From an uncultured Bacilli bacterium (GTDB taxonomy: Bacteria; Bacillota_I; Bacilli_A; RF39; UBA660): a stretch of DNA of 64,000 nt. The notes below the pieces were generated by a model that saw only the letters and a program-made list of their open reading frames with translations, did no database searches and was not told where the DNA came from. The DNA lies in assembly GCA_934096295.1 (NCBI GenBank), contig CAKOLL010000001.1:186001-250000 (forward strand), given 5' to 3'. Shown here one piece after another: positions 8,419 to 17,973 of the stretch (positions are counted from its first letter, which is position 1; every line of letters begins with the position of its first letter). The position numbers and the translations under genes are program-made.

Positions 8419-9237
8419 TTATTTTTGGCATTTTGGACAGAAATATGTACTTCTTCCACCGATTTTTATATTTTCAATTAACGTATGACATTTTTTACAA
8501 GGCTCCCCTTCTTTTTTATGAACCATTAAGTGACTTTGAAATCTACCTGTTACCCCGAGGGATGATGTATAACTTTTAATAGTGGTTCCTCCATTTTTGA
8601 TAGCTTCATTTATTATTTTTATGGATGATGCTACAATATTTTTACATTCATCTAATGTGATATCGCAACCTAGTCTTGTAGGATTTATACCGGATGCAAA
8701 TAATACTTCGTTTGCATAAATGTTACCTAAGCCACTTATGATGGTTTGGTCTAACAATAGTGTTTTTATAGGTATTTTTTTATTGTGAATATGTTCATAT
8801 AAATAAAGTTCGTTTAGATCTTTGCTATTAGCTTCGATACCTTGTTTTTTTATTGCTTCAACTTTATCAAGTTCACTTTTTTTAACAAGATTCATTCTTC
8901 CAAATTTTCTAGTATCATGGTATCTTAAATCACTTGAATCTTCAAAAGTTATTATTATGTGTTCATGTTTTACGATTTTTTCACTACTTTTTTTAACAAA
9001 ATACTTTCCTTCCATTCTTAGATGACTAAGTAAATAATAGTCACCAAGATCAAACATTAACCACTTACCTATTCTATCTATATCTATAAATTTTCTTCCA
9101 ACAAGTATTTTTTTAAAATCATTTATATCACTTTCAATTATCTTTGGATATATAATTTTTACATCCACAATTTTTTTATTTAAAATCATATGTTTTAATG
9201 TATTTCTTACTGTTTCTACTTCTGCTATTTCTGGCAT
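8419..9237 (-). CDS. mutM: Formamidopyrimidine-DNA glycosylase
   Basis: Removes oxidised purines such as 8-oxoguanine and cuts the abasic strand. The N-terminus MPEIAEVETV supplies the catalytic Pro-Glu after Met removal; the more usual form is PELPEVET. The GKWLMFDLGD block carries the conserved lysine. The helix-two-turn-helix segment DQTIISGLGNIYANEVLF is present, and the protein ends in a zinc finger (C-x2-C ... C-x2-C, from CKKC to CPKC). The length of 272 is normal. It lies with polA, which fits a repair operon common in Bacillota. Confidence 0.96.
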   Translation of the reverse strand: MPEIAEVETVRNTLKHMILNKKIVDVKIIYPKIIESDINDFKKILVGRKFIDIDRIGKWLMFDLGDYYLLSHLRMEGKYFVKKSSEKIVKHEHIIITFEDSSDLRYHDTRKFGRMNLVKKSELDKVEAIKKQGIEANSKDLNELYLYEHIHNKKIPIKTLLLDQTIISGLGNIYANEVLFASGINPTRLGCDITLDECKNIVASSIKIINEAIKNGGTTIKSYTSSLGVTGRFQSHLMVHKKEGEPCKKCHTLIENIKIGGRSTYFCPKCQK

Positions 9238-9247
9238 ACTTTTTACC

Positions 9248-9940
9248 TCACTTTACTAACCAAGAGAATAATTCGTTATCTTCAAGAATTTCCGGATGAA
9301 ATTGAACTCCTAGAATAAAATCATCATATTCAATTTCTTCGATAATCTCATTACATGCAGCATTTATTTTAATACTTTTTGAAGTTCTAGATACAATACT
9401 AGAATGAAGACTCACAACATCCAAAGTATCACATTTATAAATTTTATATAACAAACTATCTTTTTTAATATTAATTTTATGTTTAGCATTATTAACTGTA
9501 TTTATATCTTTAGTAACGTGCCTACGATGAAAAGTATCATCATCTAGTCTTTTTAAATATGGATTACAAACTTTATAGTGTTCATATATTTTTGCATAAT
9601 CTTGTTCATTTAGATTTTTACTATCTTCAAGAATGTTAAAATATGTATTAATTGATTGCATTCCTAGACATATGCCTAGAACTTTTTTATGATTCTTAAT
9701 AGCATCATCTAATAAGTAATAAAATTCATGACGGATTTTTGTTCCTCCGGGCCATAGATAAGCATCACAAATATCAGCATATTCTTTGATGTCTTTATCA
9801 AGCAAACCAATGGGTATTCCTCCACATGACTTTATTTTATTAATATACATTGTAACAAAACTTGCTCTATCTTGATAAGGATCATTATCTATATCATGCA
9901 AATTAAATGTAGGAATAATTCCAATTACTTTTTTCTTCAT
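9248..9940 (-). CDS. Class I glutamine-amidotransferase-like hydrolase (peptidase C26 / PuuD-like)
   Basis: A 230-residue protein with the class I glutaminase triad: nucleophile elbow GICLGMQ (Cys near residue 105) and VQFHPE near residue 216. An early block, YLWPGGTKIRHEFY, is the oxyanion-type turn. The family hydrolyses gamma-glutamyl amides, for example gamma-glutamyl-GABA; the substrate here is unknown. Its ATG overlaps the polA stop (TAATG), so the two are translationally coupled. Confidence 0.85.
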   Translation of the reverse strand: MKKKVIGIIPTFNLHDIDNDPYQDRASFVTMYINKIKSCGGIPIGLLDKDIKEYADICDAYLWPGGTKIRHEFYYLLDDAIKNHKKVLGICLGMQSINTYFNILEDSKNLNEQDYAKIYEHYKVCNPYLKRLDDDTFHRRHVTKDINTVNNAKHKINIKKDSLLYKIYKCDTLDVVSLHSSIVSRTSKSIKINAACNEIIEEIEYDDFILGVQFHPEILEDNELFSWLVK

Positions 9941-12495
9941 TATTTTGCCTCATACCAGTTTATGCCTGTATCTATTTCAACTTTTAGGGGAGCCTCTAGT
10001 TTGTATACGCCTTCCATTTCTTCTTTGACAATTTGTTTTATTTTTTCTAGTTCACTATTTTTACAATCTACGATTATTTCATCATGAACTTGAAGAAGAA
10101 TTTTACTAGTAATACCTTCTTTAATGAATCTGTTATAAACATTTATCATGGCAAGTTTCATAATATCAGCGCTGGTTCCTTGAATTGGTGTATTCATGGC
10201 CATACGTTCTCCCATTTGACGAATTAAATAGTTGGGATTATTTATTTCTTCAATTATTCTTGTTCTACCAAATAAAGTTGTAACACTTCCTGTTTCTTTA
10301 GCTTCAGCGATTTTTTTATCAGTATAAGCTTTAACCTCTGGATAAAGAATATGAAATTTATTAATAAACTCATCTGCATCTTTTTTTGAAATATGAAGAT
10401 TTTCTCCAAGACCAAAGCCACTTATACCATAAATGATACCAAAAATTACTGCTTTAGCACAGCGACGCATTGTTTTTGTTACAGCTTCTTCAGGTACTCC
10501 GAATACTTCACTTGCTACATGAGTATGAATATCTTCATCATTTTTAAAAGCTTCGATTAGGCTTGGACAATTAGATAATGATGCCATAACTCGTAATTCA
10601 ACTTGACTATAATCTGCACTTAAAAGAACGTCATTACTTGGTAAAAAGGCTTTTCTTATTTTTCTTCCTAATTCTTCACGAACAGGTATATTTTGTAAAT
10701 TGGGTTCTGTTGATGATAATCTTCCTGTTCTTGTTAGGGTTTGCTTATATATTGTATGAATTTTACCATCACTTAAAATATAGTTTCCTAATCCTTCGAT
10801 ATATGTACTTTTTAACTTAGCAAGGTTACGATACTCAAGAATTTTTTCAATGATTGGGTGTTTATCTATCAATTTTTCTAAAACTTTAACATCTGTTTTA
10901 TATCCAGTTTTATTTTTCTTCCCCTTCGCTATCTCTAATTTTTCAAATAATATTTCTCCGAGTTGTTTTGGGCTGCCAATATTAAATGTTTGACCTGCCA
11001 AATTATAAATCTCATTTGTTAATAATTCTAATTTTACTTCAAGTTCTAAAGACATTTCTTTTAAAACATCATTATTACATACAATACCAGTTATTTCCAT
11101 ATCTGCTAGAACGTATAATAACGGCATCTCGATTTTTTCATATAGATTATAAGCATTTGAATCTTTTAGTTTTTTTGTATAATCATTTTTTGAATTAAAT
11201 ATAAATCTACATCTTTTAACAACCTCGGATGCTATATTTGCAAATTTTTCTTTTTTCATATTATCATAGTATTTATAATCTTCATTATTTTGGTTTGCTA
11301 AATATGCTAAATCATCTTTGATATTTAAGTTTAGTAAATAAGCCATAATCATAATATCGTCTTGGCAATTAATCTTTATTTTGGTATTACATATTATTTT
11401 TTTAGCATCGTAACAAATTATCTTTTTATCTTTAATTTTATTTAATATATTTAAAACCTTTTCTTTTTCTATATGATAATTTTTATTGGCATCACAAATA
11501 GACATGGCAACAATATTTGCAGTGTGATAGTTTTCATTATCAAGTATTAATTCAATAGCAAGTTCATTTCCTAGGGAAGATGGATCAATATCTTTAATAG
11601 TTTCAAATTCTAGTGTTTCTTCTTTTTTTACTGTTGTCATGTTTTTTAGAAATGAGAAAAATTCTAAATCTTTAAAAAGATTTATTAAATCATCAGTTAT
11701 TATATTTTCATATTTTAAATCTTCAAGAACAATATTTAAGGGAACATCTCTATAAATAGTTGCTATTTTTTTACTTATAAAAGCCATTTCTTTGTCTGCC
11801 ACTAACTTTTCTTTTGTTTTTCCTGTGACAGAATCAATATTATCGTATAAATTTTCTAGAGATTTATATTCTTGTAAAAGTTTTAAAGCAGTTTTTTCCC
11901 CGATTCCTTTAACTCCGGGAATATTGTCTGATGAATCTCCCATTAAAGCTTTTAGGTCAATCATTCTTATTGGTTCGATGCCATAATCATTAACAAATGT
12001 TTCATGATTATATCTAATAAATCCAGTTTGTTTTAATAATTTAACTTCTGTTTCATCACTAATTAATTGAAGTAAATCCTTATCACTAGATACAATTAGG
12101 GATGCAAAATCTTTATCACTTTCAGTCATTTTTACTATTGTACCTACGATATCATCAGCTTCATATGGAGCAAGTTCAAAATGTTTAATTCCCATTTTAT
12201 CTAAAATATCACGTGCTATAGGCATTTGCATTTTTAATTCTTCTGGAGTATCTATTCTTCCTTCTTTATAAAAATCATACTCTTCTTTACGAAAGTTTTT
12301 TCCTATATCAAAAGCCACAGCCATATATGATGGTTTTTCTTCAGCAATTATTTTATTAATCATTGAAACAAAGCCAAATAAGGCGTTTGTGGGAACGCCT
12401 TTTGAATTTTTCATCATATTTCCTGTATATGCTGTAGCATAATAACTTCTAAACATTAAATTATTACCATCTACTAATATTAATTTTTTAACCAT
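9940..12495 (-). CDS. polA: DNA polymerase I (proofreading domain degenerate)
   Basis: An 851-residue protein in the usual order: a 5' nuclease (residues 1 to about 290, with EADDIVGT, SSDKDLLQLI and GVKGIGEKTA), a middle 3'-5' exonuclease-like domain, and the polymerase domain from about 480 (ADYSQVELRVMA motif A, RRCAKAVIFGIIYGISGFG fingers, LLQVHDEIIV motif C). The exonuclease domain has lost its metal ligands: ELILDNEN stands where DxE is expected, and the later motifs are not intact. Proofreading is therefore probably absent, as in Bacillus Pol I. It replaces RNA primers and fills repair gaps and heads the mutM repair group. Confidence 0.97.
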   Translation of the reverse strand: MVKKLILVDGNNLMFRSYYATAYTGNMMKNSKGVPTNALFGFVSMINKIIAEEKPSYMAVAFDIGKNFRKEEYDFYKEGRIDTPEELKMQMPIARDILDKMGIKHFELAPYEADDIVGTIVKMTESDKDFASLIVSSDKDLLQLISDETEVKLLKQTGFIRYNHETFVNDYGIEPIRMIDLKALMGDSSDNIPGVKGIGEKTALKLLQEYKSLENLYDNIDSVTGKTKEKLVADKEMAFISKKIATIYRDVPLNIVLEDLKYENIITDDLINLFKDLEFFSFLKNMTTVKKEETLEFETIKDIDPSSLGNELAIELILDNENYHTANIVAMSICDANKNYHIEKEKVLNILNKIKDKKIICYDAKKIICNTKIKINCQDDIMIMAYLLNLNIKDDLAYLANQNNEDYKYYDNMKKEKFANIASEVVKRCRFIFNSKNDYTKKLKDSNAYNLYEKIEMPLLYVLADMEITGIVCNNDVLKEMSLELEVKLELLTNEIYNLAGQTFNIGSPKQLGEILFEKLEIAKGKKNKTGYKTDVKVLEKLIDKHPIIEKILEYRNLAKLKSTYIEGLGNYILSDGKIHTIYKQTLTRTGRLSSTEPNLQNIPVREELGRKIRKAFLPSNDVLLSADYSQVELRVMASLSNCPSLIEAFKNDEDIHTHVASEVFGVPEEAVTKTMRRCAKAVIFGIIYGISGFGLGENLHISKKDADEFINKFHILYPEVKAYTDKKIAEAKETGSVTTLFGRTRIIEEINNPNYLIRQMGERMAMNTPIQGTSADIMKLAMINVYNRFIKEGITSKILLQVHDEIIVDCKNSELEKIKQIVKEEMEGVYKLEAPLKVEIDTGINWYEAK

Positions 12496-12563
12496 TATAA
12501 TTCACCCTTACATATAGTTTATCAAAATTATTAAGAAAAGTCATTATAATGTGTTAAAATACT

Positions 12564-13745
12564 TTATTTATTTTGGGGTATTCTTTTTAAAGTTATATCT
12601 TTTTCGCTACTTAATTGTTCTTCTATTTTCTCACTGTAAATTTTTAATATTTCAATTTCATCAGAGAAAAATAAATTTAGACCATGGATAATATTGATAA
12701 GATCTGTTGCATTCTTTTTTCCTAAACCAGTGATTAATGGTAGATCTTTTCTTTTAAATTTTATAATATCACCGATAGTTGTTAAATAGTGATGATTTTC
12801 ACTTAAGGGGTTTACTAATCTTTTTTTAAATCCTAAACTGTATAGTTTTATAGTTAATAAAGCATCAAGTGGTAATTGTAATTCTAATAGTTTTTGAGTT
12901 TTGATATCAATTGAATCAAAATTTGCTAAGTATGTATCCACCTTTTTGTATAGTGGAACAAAAATCCCTAAGCTTTCTAAATCATACAATAACTCTTTAG
13001 AAATTGTTTCATTTGTTGATGTAATAAATTTTAAAACATCTCCGGTTGTTTCCAATCTTGTATGGTATTTATATAAATTTCTATAAGGTTCTAACTCGTT
13101 ATTATGAATTAAAAAACTTGCTCTTAAATTTTGTTTATTTGGATATGAAATTGTTAATTTTAAACGTTCTTCTTCAGTTAAATCATCAATAAATTTTAAA
13201 TTCATATCTGCAATAGGTTTTGAAACTTCTTTTATTAAAGTTTCAGAAATTTCTAAAGATAATAAATCACTTTTGGCATATGACAATAATTCACTTAAAT
13301 AACCTATTCCAACCTTTGCAAAAGTCATTAAAGTTCTATTGGTTAGTCCTAGCTCACCTAAAGGCATATTTTCTAGACTTTGTTGTTTTTCAGATAGTTC
13401 TATAGTACTTGGATTTTTATATTCGCTAATACTCTTTGTTTTTATATACATTGAAATAGTTTCTTTTCCTCGAGTTATTATTTGTCTTACTCTTTCTGGA
13501 GTTTTAGATATTTTTCTGCTAATTGATCTTAATGACTCACAATTACCTGTAAGTATTCCAAAATGCAATCTTAAAACATAGGTACCGGTTTCATTTAAAG
13601 GTGCTACACAATTCATATTTAAATCAAATAGTTTTGTTGTAATATCTTTAATTATTTCTGCTCTTCTTTGAAAGCTTGCTAAATATTCATAATCTTTACC
13701 AAAAGTATCTATGGCAATATATTCATATAGTTCATTAAAATTCAT
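12564..13745 (-). CDS. Sigma-region-4 / RNA polymerase alpha-CTD-like hybrid protein
   Basis: A 393-residue protein without membrane segments. Residues 57-101 (VLRLHFGILTG, then ISKTPERVRQIITRGKET) match sigma-70 region 4 with its helix-turn-helix, but no region 2 is present. Residues 126-175 (LGELGLTNRTLMTFAKVGIG, then SELLSYAKSDLLSL) look like the alpha-subunit C-terminal helix-hairpin-helix module. A second, clearer alpha-CTD-like unit is at 318-355 (YLTTIGDIIKFKRKDLPLIT, then GLGKKNATDLINII), and a weaker one may lie near 230-262. Such modules bind DNA or RNA polymerase partners, so a transcription-specificity or anti-sigma-like role is inferred. It has its own strong promoter and a GGGGG ribosome binding site, and lies 66 bases from the giant sigma gene. 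Confidence 0.7.
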   Translation of the reverse strand: MNFNELYEYIAIDTFGKDYEYLASFQRRAEIIKDITTKLFDLNMNCVAPLNETGTYVLRLHFGILTGNCESLRSISRKISKTPERVRQIITRGKETISMYIKTKSISEYKNPSTIELSEKQQSLENMPLGELGLTNRTLMTFAKVGIGYLSELLSYAKSDLLSLEISETLIKEVSKPIADMNLKFIDDLTEEERLKLTISYPNKQNLRASFLIHNNELEPYRNLYKYHTRLETTGDVLKFITSTNETISKELLYDLESLGIFVPLYKKVDTYLANFDSIDIKTQKLLELQLPLDALLTIKLYSLGFKKRLVNPLSENHHYLTTIGDIIKFKRKDLPLITGLGKKNATDLINIIHGLNLFFSDEIEILKIYSEKIEEQLSSEKDITLKRIPQNK

Positions 13746-13771
13746 ATTTTATCCCCCTTAGTTATAGCTAT

Positions 13772-13800
13772 ATTCTATCACAAATACATAATTTTGTCAA
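13772..13800 (-). promoter_or_regulatory. Promoter of the sigma-4/alpha-CTD hybrid gene
   Basis: A perfect -35 TTGACA (13795-13800), a 17-base spacer and -10 TAGAAT (13772-13777). The leader is short, with GGGGGATA about 10 bases before the ATG. The gene can therefore be transcribed independently of the upstream giant sigma gene. Confidence 0.8.
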
Positions 13801-13811
13801 AAACTGTAAAG

Positions 13812-16217
13812 TTATTTAAGACGTTTAAGAATACTTTCATCTAAAATAATTGTTTTTCCGAATGTTGTTTGATATGTATCTAGGCATTTTTTTATAAAAG
13901 TTATACCTCTTTGGATACGTGTTGATGCAGCACTTAAATTTATATTCAAGCTTAATGCAATATCTTCGGTAGAATATTTTGTCCCATCAACCAGCCCAAA
14001 ATATAACATGAATGGTTTGCGTATTTCATCAGGCATAACATTAACCAAATCATAATAAACTTGGCTTACTTCTTCTTTTGTTTTAGTATTATTACTCTTA
14101 GTAATGTCTTTATTAATATCTTGCATCCTTTTTTCATCCAATCTTTTTTGCAAACCTTTTATTAATAACATTAAGTTCTTACTTTCATGTACATTTAATT
14201 GATTTAGATAAGGTTGATCTAAATTTTCTCCGAAAGCTTTTTTTAGCAATAAGTTTTCTTGTATCTCTGGGATTGATTCAATCTCACATTCTAAAATTTC
14301 ATTTAATTTTTTTCGTAAGAACGGAGTCGGTTCATTAACTTTTCGACGAAGTGATGTGATATTATTATAAAAGTATGTTTTATCTTTTTCATCCATATTT
14401 GTTAAATCAGCATCTAAGTCAAAGTTTGAGCCATAATATTTAATAAGCATTTGATAAAATTTTGTATCCTTGTTTAAAGAATTTATAATAATACTTAATT
14501 CTTCGATAGTTACATTTAATAACTCCCACAAGGCTTTTCTTTTACTTTTTTTCTTTGCCTCAGCTTTTTCAAGCGGAGTATTATTTTGACTTGGCCAAAA
14601 ATTCACTCTTTTCATTCGATATTTCCATCTAGTTAATTTATCATGAAATAATGTTTTTTCATATTTTGAAAGTAAATTATAGTTACATTTATCTGTTCCT
14701 TCTTTTCCAAAAGCTTTTACCATTATTTGATAAATTATAGTACTTTTATCTTGAGTTTCCCAGAGAAATTTAATTCTTTTACACATTTCTTCATATTCTA
14801 AAGTTTCTTTATTATAATCATTTAAAAATTCTATTAGTGTTTTACAATATTTTTGGTCTTCTTGTTCTTTAATACACTTATAATATTTTGCTAACATCTT
14901 ATCAATAACAAGTTTAATGTCTTTTTGATTAAATTTACTTGGAACTACTTTCAAAGTCAAATTATTTCCAAAATTTTTGTATAGTATATTTTGAGCAGAT
15001 GATTCTTGCTGTAAAACTAAGGCATATATATCTTCTTCTTTTAAAGGTAAATACTCTAACAAAGATATTTTTATTACTTTTGAACAAGCACGCATTTTTT
15101 CCAAAGCTTTTTTCTCTTTTTGACGAATTGTTTCTCTGGTTACATTATATATTTTGCTAACTTCTTCTAGAGTTTTATTTTCAATAAATCTTAATGTTAT
15201 TATTTTTCTTTCTTCATCATTTAAACATGATAGTAATTGATTTAATGTTAATATATTTATTGAGTCATCTTCAAATTCTCCGGATTTTAGAAATTGATAC
15301 ATACTAGAATTTTCATGTTCTTCGGGATTTAAAGGAGCATCTAGAGATATATTTTCTGAAAAAGTCATTAACAACTTAGATAAGGCATCAGTTTCCATAT
15401 GTAAAAAAGATGCAATTTCTTCTAGAGATGGTTCTTTATCTAACTTATAAGATAAAATTTTTAATGCTTCAAGGTATTTATTATAAATTATATGTTGATT
15501 AATTGGGATTCTTATTGTTCTTCCTTTATTTAAAATAGCTCTATTTATATATTGTCTTACCCAATATGTGGCATATGTACTAAATAAAAATCCTAAAGAT
15601 GCGTTATATTTTTCCATTGCTTTAATCATACCTATGGTTCCTTCATTTATTAAATCTAATTTTTCTAAGCCACAATTTAAATGTTTATTTGCAATAGATA
15701 CAATTAATCTTAAATTCCCTTCGATAACTTGATTTTGATAAAAAATATACTTTTTTTGATAATACTCTTTTTCTTCTTTTGAGATAGCTTTTTCATATAG
15801 TTCTTTATATTCTTGAAACTTAATTACATATGCTATAGATGTTTCTCTTTTCATCGTGGGAATGTCACTTAGTTCTTTGAAAAACAAATTATCAGCACTT
15901 AAGTTTGCTGTTTCTTCAAATGTGTAATTTAAATTGTCTTCTAAAAGTATATTTTTAATACTGGCATAAACATAGATGATTCCTCCGTTTATATCTCCGA
16001 ATCTTTTATAGATTTCATCTTCCGTATATTTATTTTTTCCTCGTAAGAGTTGGGCAAAATAGTTATCAATTATTGAACTTTTTTCTAACGCTTTAAGCAT
16101 AAATGTAAAAATATCTTCAACCTTATTTTCAGTTAAGATGGAATTTATATAACTTAATTTTATATTACTTGTTTCTATTTTAGATTCAATATCTTTTATA
16201 ATATTATCAAAATCCAT
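13812..16217 (-). CDS. Giant sigma-70-type factor with K-A-F-G repeats (801 aa)
   Basis: Residues 60-100 form an N-terminal domain also found in the 44075-47098 paralog (RFGDINGG, IIYVYASIKNI). Residues 110-378 are a complete sigma-70 core: a region 1.2-like segment, region 2 (IEGNLRLIVSIANKH, LDLINEGTIGMIKAMEKY, FSTYATYWVRQYINRAI), region 3 (RIPINQHI onward) and region 4 (CLNDEERKIITLRF, then YNVTRETIRQKEKKALEKM). Beyond this is a 420-residue extension with four divergent repeats around NFG/AFG/YYG/AFG at about 415, 502, 595 and 661, each followed by helical segments. It ends with a second sigma-4-like helix-turn-helix (about 725-780). A normal housekeeping sigma ends after region 4. The core should bind RNA polymerase; the role of the extension is unknown. 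The ribosome binding site is GGGGGG. Confidence 0.85.
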   Translation of the reverse strand: MDFDNIIKDIESKIETSNIKLSYINSILTENKVEDIFTFMLKALEKSSIIDNYFAQLLRGKNKYTEDEIYKRFGDINGGIIYVYASIKNILLEDNLNYTFEETANLSADNLFFKELSDIPTMKRETSIAYVIKFQEYKELYEKAISKEEKEYYQKKYIFYQNQVIEGNLRLIVSIANKHLNCGLEKLDLINEGTIGMIKAMEKYNASLGFLFSTYATYWVRQYINRAILNKGRTIRIPINQHIIYNKYLEALKILSYKLDKEPSLEEIASFLHMETDALSKLLMTFSENISLDAPLNPEEHENSSMYQFLKSGEFEDDSINILTLNQLLSCLNDEERKIITLRFIENKTLEEVSKIYNVTRETIRQKEKKALEKMRACSKVIKISLLEYLPLKEEDIYALVLQQESSAQNILYKNFGNNLTLKVVPSKFNQKDIKLVIDKMLAKYYKCIKEQEDQKYCKTLIEFLNDYNKETLEYEEMCKRIKFLWETQDKSTIIYQIMVKAFGKEGTDKCNYNLLSKYEKTLFHDKLTRWKYRMKRVNFWPSQNNTPLEKAEAKKKSKRKALWELLNVTIEELSIIINSLNKDTKFYQMLIKYYGSNFDLDADLTNMDEKDKTYFYNNITSLRRKVNEPTPFLRKKLNEILECEIESIPEIQENLLLKKAFGENLDQPYLNQLNVHESKNLMLLIKGLQKRLDEKRMQDINKDITKSNNTKTKEEVSQVYYDLVNVMPDEIRKPFMLYFGLVDGTKYSTEDIALSLNINLSAASTRIQRGITFIKKCLDTYQTTFGKTIILDESILKRLK

Positions 16218-16296
16218 ATGTATCCCCCCGGTTGCGATTTATTATAACATAAAACCTAAGAGTTTTGTATATAATTTTTATAAAGAAGGAGTTATT

Positions 16297-16992
16297 ATGT
16301 TTTTAAATTTTTTAAATATTATCAAAGAAATGTTATTTTTCACGGGATCTTACTCAAATAATGTTTTTCCAGAGCCTTTATCAAGCGAGGAAGAAGAAAA
16401 ATGTATCAAAGAAATGTTGGAAGGATTTACGGATGCTAGGAACAAATTAATTGAACATAATTTAAGATTAGTTGCTCACATTGTAAAGAGGTTTGATGTT
16501 AAAGATGTCGATACGGATGATTTAATAAGTATTGGTACAATTGGGTTAATTAAAGGGATAGACACTTATAAAAATAATAAGAAAACGAAGATTACTACTT
16601 ATGCTGCAAGATGTATTCAAAATGAAATTTTAATGCATTTTAGGAGTCAAAAAAAGATTGGTCCTACAGTTTCTTTAAATGATGCTATTGGTCATGATAA
16701 AGAAGGAAATGAAATTAATTTAATAGATGTTATTAAAGATAAAGATGTTGATTTATTTGAAGAATTAGACTTAAAGAATAACATAACGTTGTTAGAAAAA
16801 TATTTAAAACTACTTAATAAAAGAGAAAAAGAAATTATTATTAAAAGATATGGTCTTAATAATACTAAAGATATGACTCAAAAAGAAATTGCGGATGATC
16901 TTAAGATTTCAAGAAGTTATGTTTCAAGAATAGAAAAAAGAGCACTTACTAAAATGCTCACTGAATTTATTAAAAATAAAAATATAGATTAA
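16297..16992 (+). CDS. sigK: RNA polymerase sigma factor SigK-like (sporulation, mother-cell type)
   Basis: A 231-residue sigma factor. The N-terminal stretch (IIKEMLFFTGSY, NNVFPEPLSSEEE) matches the pro-sequence and start of SigK, and the core has the SigK-typical segments IEHNLRLVAHIVKRF, DLISIGTIGLIKGID, YAARCIQNEILMHFRS and SRSYVSRIEKRALTKM. SigK directs late mother-cell gene expression in endospore formers and is processed by an intramembrane protease; an unprocessed N-terminal hydrophobic segment is visible here. The gene is continuous, with no skin-type interruption. It is divergent from the giant sigma gene, with a 79-base shared upstream region. The ribosome binding site is AAGGAG. 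Confidence 0.88.
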   Translation: MFLNFLNIIKEMLFFTGSYSNNVFPEPLSSEEEEKCIKEMLEGFTDARNKLIEHNLRLVAHIVKRFDVKDVDTDDLISIGTIGLIKGIDTYKNNKKTKITTYAARCIQNEILMHFRSQKKIGPTVSLNDAIGHDKEGNEINLIDVIKDKDVDLFEELDLKNNITLLEKYLKLLNKREKEIIIKRYGLNNTKDMTQKEIADDLKISRSYVSRIEKRALTKMLTEFIKNKNID

Positions 16993-17603
16993 TTATCTTT
17001 AATAACTAAATTACACAATGGTATTATAAAACTACCTATAGAATTACCTAGGACCATTATTCCAGTGTATCCTAGAGTTTTAAGTGACCAGATGTCCGCA
17101 ACAGAAAAATAATACATATTAGCAATACAGTGTTCAAATCCACAAAGTATGAATACTGCAACACCTAAATAAACAACTAAATACTTGCCAAAATCTGTTT
17201 GTTTTTTAAAACCATTTACAGCATAGTACATTAATAATCCACAAAAAATAGATAATATAAATATACTTAAAATATTATCATTTAATTTAGCATTTGCTAA
17301 TATTAAAGATTTTTCATAAATTTTATCATAAATTCTTGTATATCTTAAAATAAAACCAACACTACAAGCACCAATAAAGTTACCTATTAATGTAATTATC
17401 AATTCTTTTATATATTTTAAATTTAAATTAGTTATTAAATAACCTATTTTTCCAGTATAAAGATTTAAATTATAAATAAGTACTCCGAATAAACCAATAG
17501 AAAATAATGATGCACCAATAACTTTATTTTCTATTGATAAAAATACTGTACCACCTATAGCAATCATTATTCCAGCTAAAAAACTTTTAAATAATACTTT
17601 CAT
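16989..17603 (-). CDS. Formate/nitrite transporter (FNT) family channel
   Basis: A 204-residue membrane protein with about six hydrophobic segments and the FNT-typical segment GFEHCIANMYYFSVA near residues 155-170, which carries the central histidine. It is short for the family (about 250-280), mainly in N-terminal and loop regions. The family passes small monovalent anions such as formate, nitrite, lactate or hydrosulfide; the substrate is not clear. Its stop codon overlaps the convergent sigK stop by 4 bases, so the two genes share no terminator. Confidence 0.85.
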   Translation of the reverse strand: MKVLFKSFLAGIMIAIGGTVFLSIENKVIGASLFSIGLFGVLIYNLNLYTGKIGYLITNLNLKYIKELIITLIGNFIGACSVGFILRYTRIYDKIYEKSLILANAKLNDNILSIFILSIFCGLLMYYAVNGFKKQTDFGKYLVVYLGVAVFILCGFEHCIANMYYFSVADIWSLKTLGYTGIMVLGNSIGSFIIPLCNLVIKDN

Positions 17604-17604
17604 T

Positions 17605-17928
17605 TTATCTACCTCTTCTTATTAAATTTGTGTAACAAATAAATACTGGAACTTCTTCCCCTTTTTCATTATTTCCAAATACTTGTTTAATCATACCAAC
17701 ATCATATCCTGCATATCTTAAAGAAAGTTGTAATAAACTCATGTAATCTAAAAGTTTTATTTCTCTTAATCTTTTAAAGCTTTTACCCTGATAATCAAGA
17801 GTATCAGTTATAGTGTATCCGTTCATATTAGAATTTAATTTCGCATCAACTATGTTTGAAATTGCCCTTAAATATTTTGCAATTATTTCATTTGCTTCAT
17901 TTTCACGTAGTTTAATTGCATTAACCAT
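17605..17928 (-). CDS. Hypothetical protein (107 aa) downstream of khpA
   Basis: I do not recognise this protein. It is soluble and mixed helical/beta, ending in a hydrophobic strand and basic tail (VPVFICYTNLIRRGR). The start is chosen as the ATG at 17928 because GGAGGG lies 5 bases upstream; an ATG at 17940 overlaps that ribosome binding site. It is followed at once by the FNT gene (1-base gap) and preceded by khpA, so it is probably part of the rpsP operon. The operon context is the only hint of role. Confidence 0.75.
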   Translation of the reverse strand: MVNAIKLRENEANEIIAKYLRAISNIVDAKLNSNMNGYTITDTLDYQGKSFKRLREIKLLDYMSLLQLSLRYAGYDVGMIKQVFGNNEKGEEVPVFICYTNLIRRGR

Positions 17929-17973
17929 TTGACCCTCCATTTTGTAGAAAAAAACTAAGTATTTCTACTTAAT

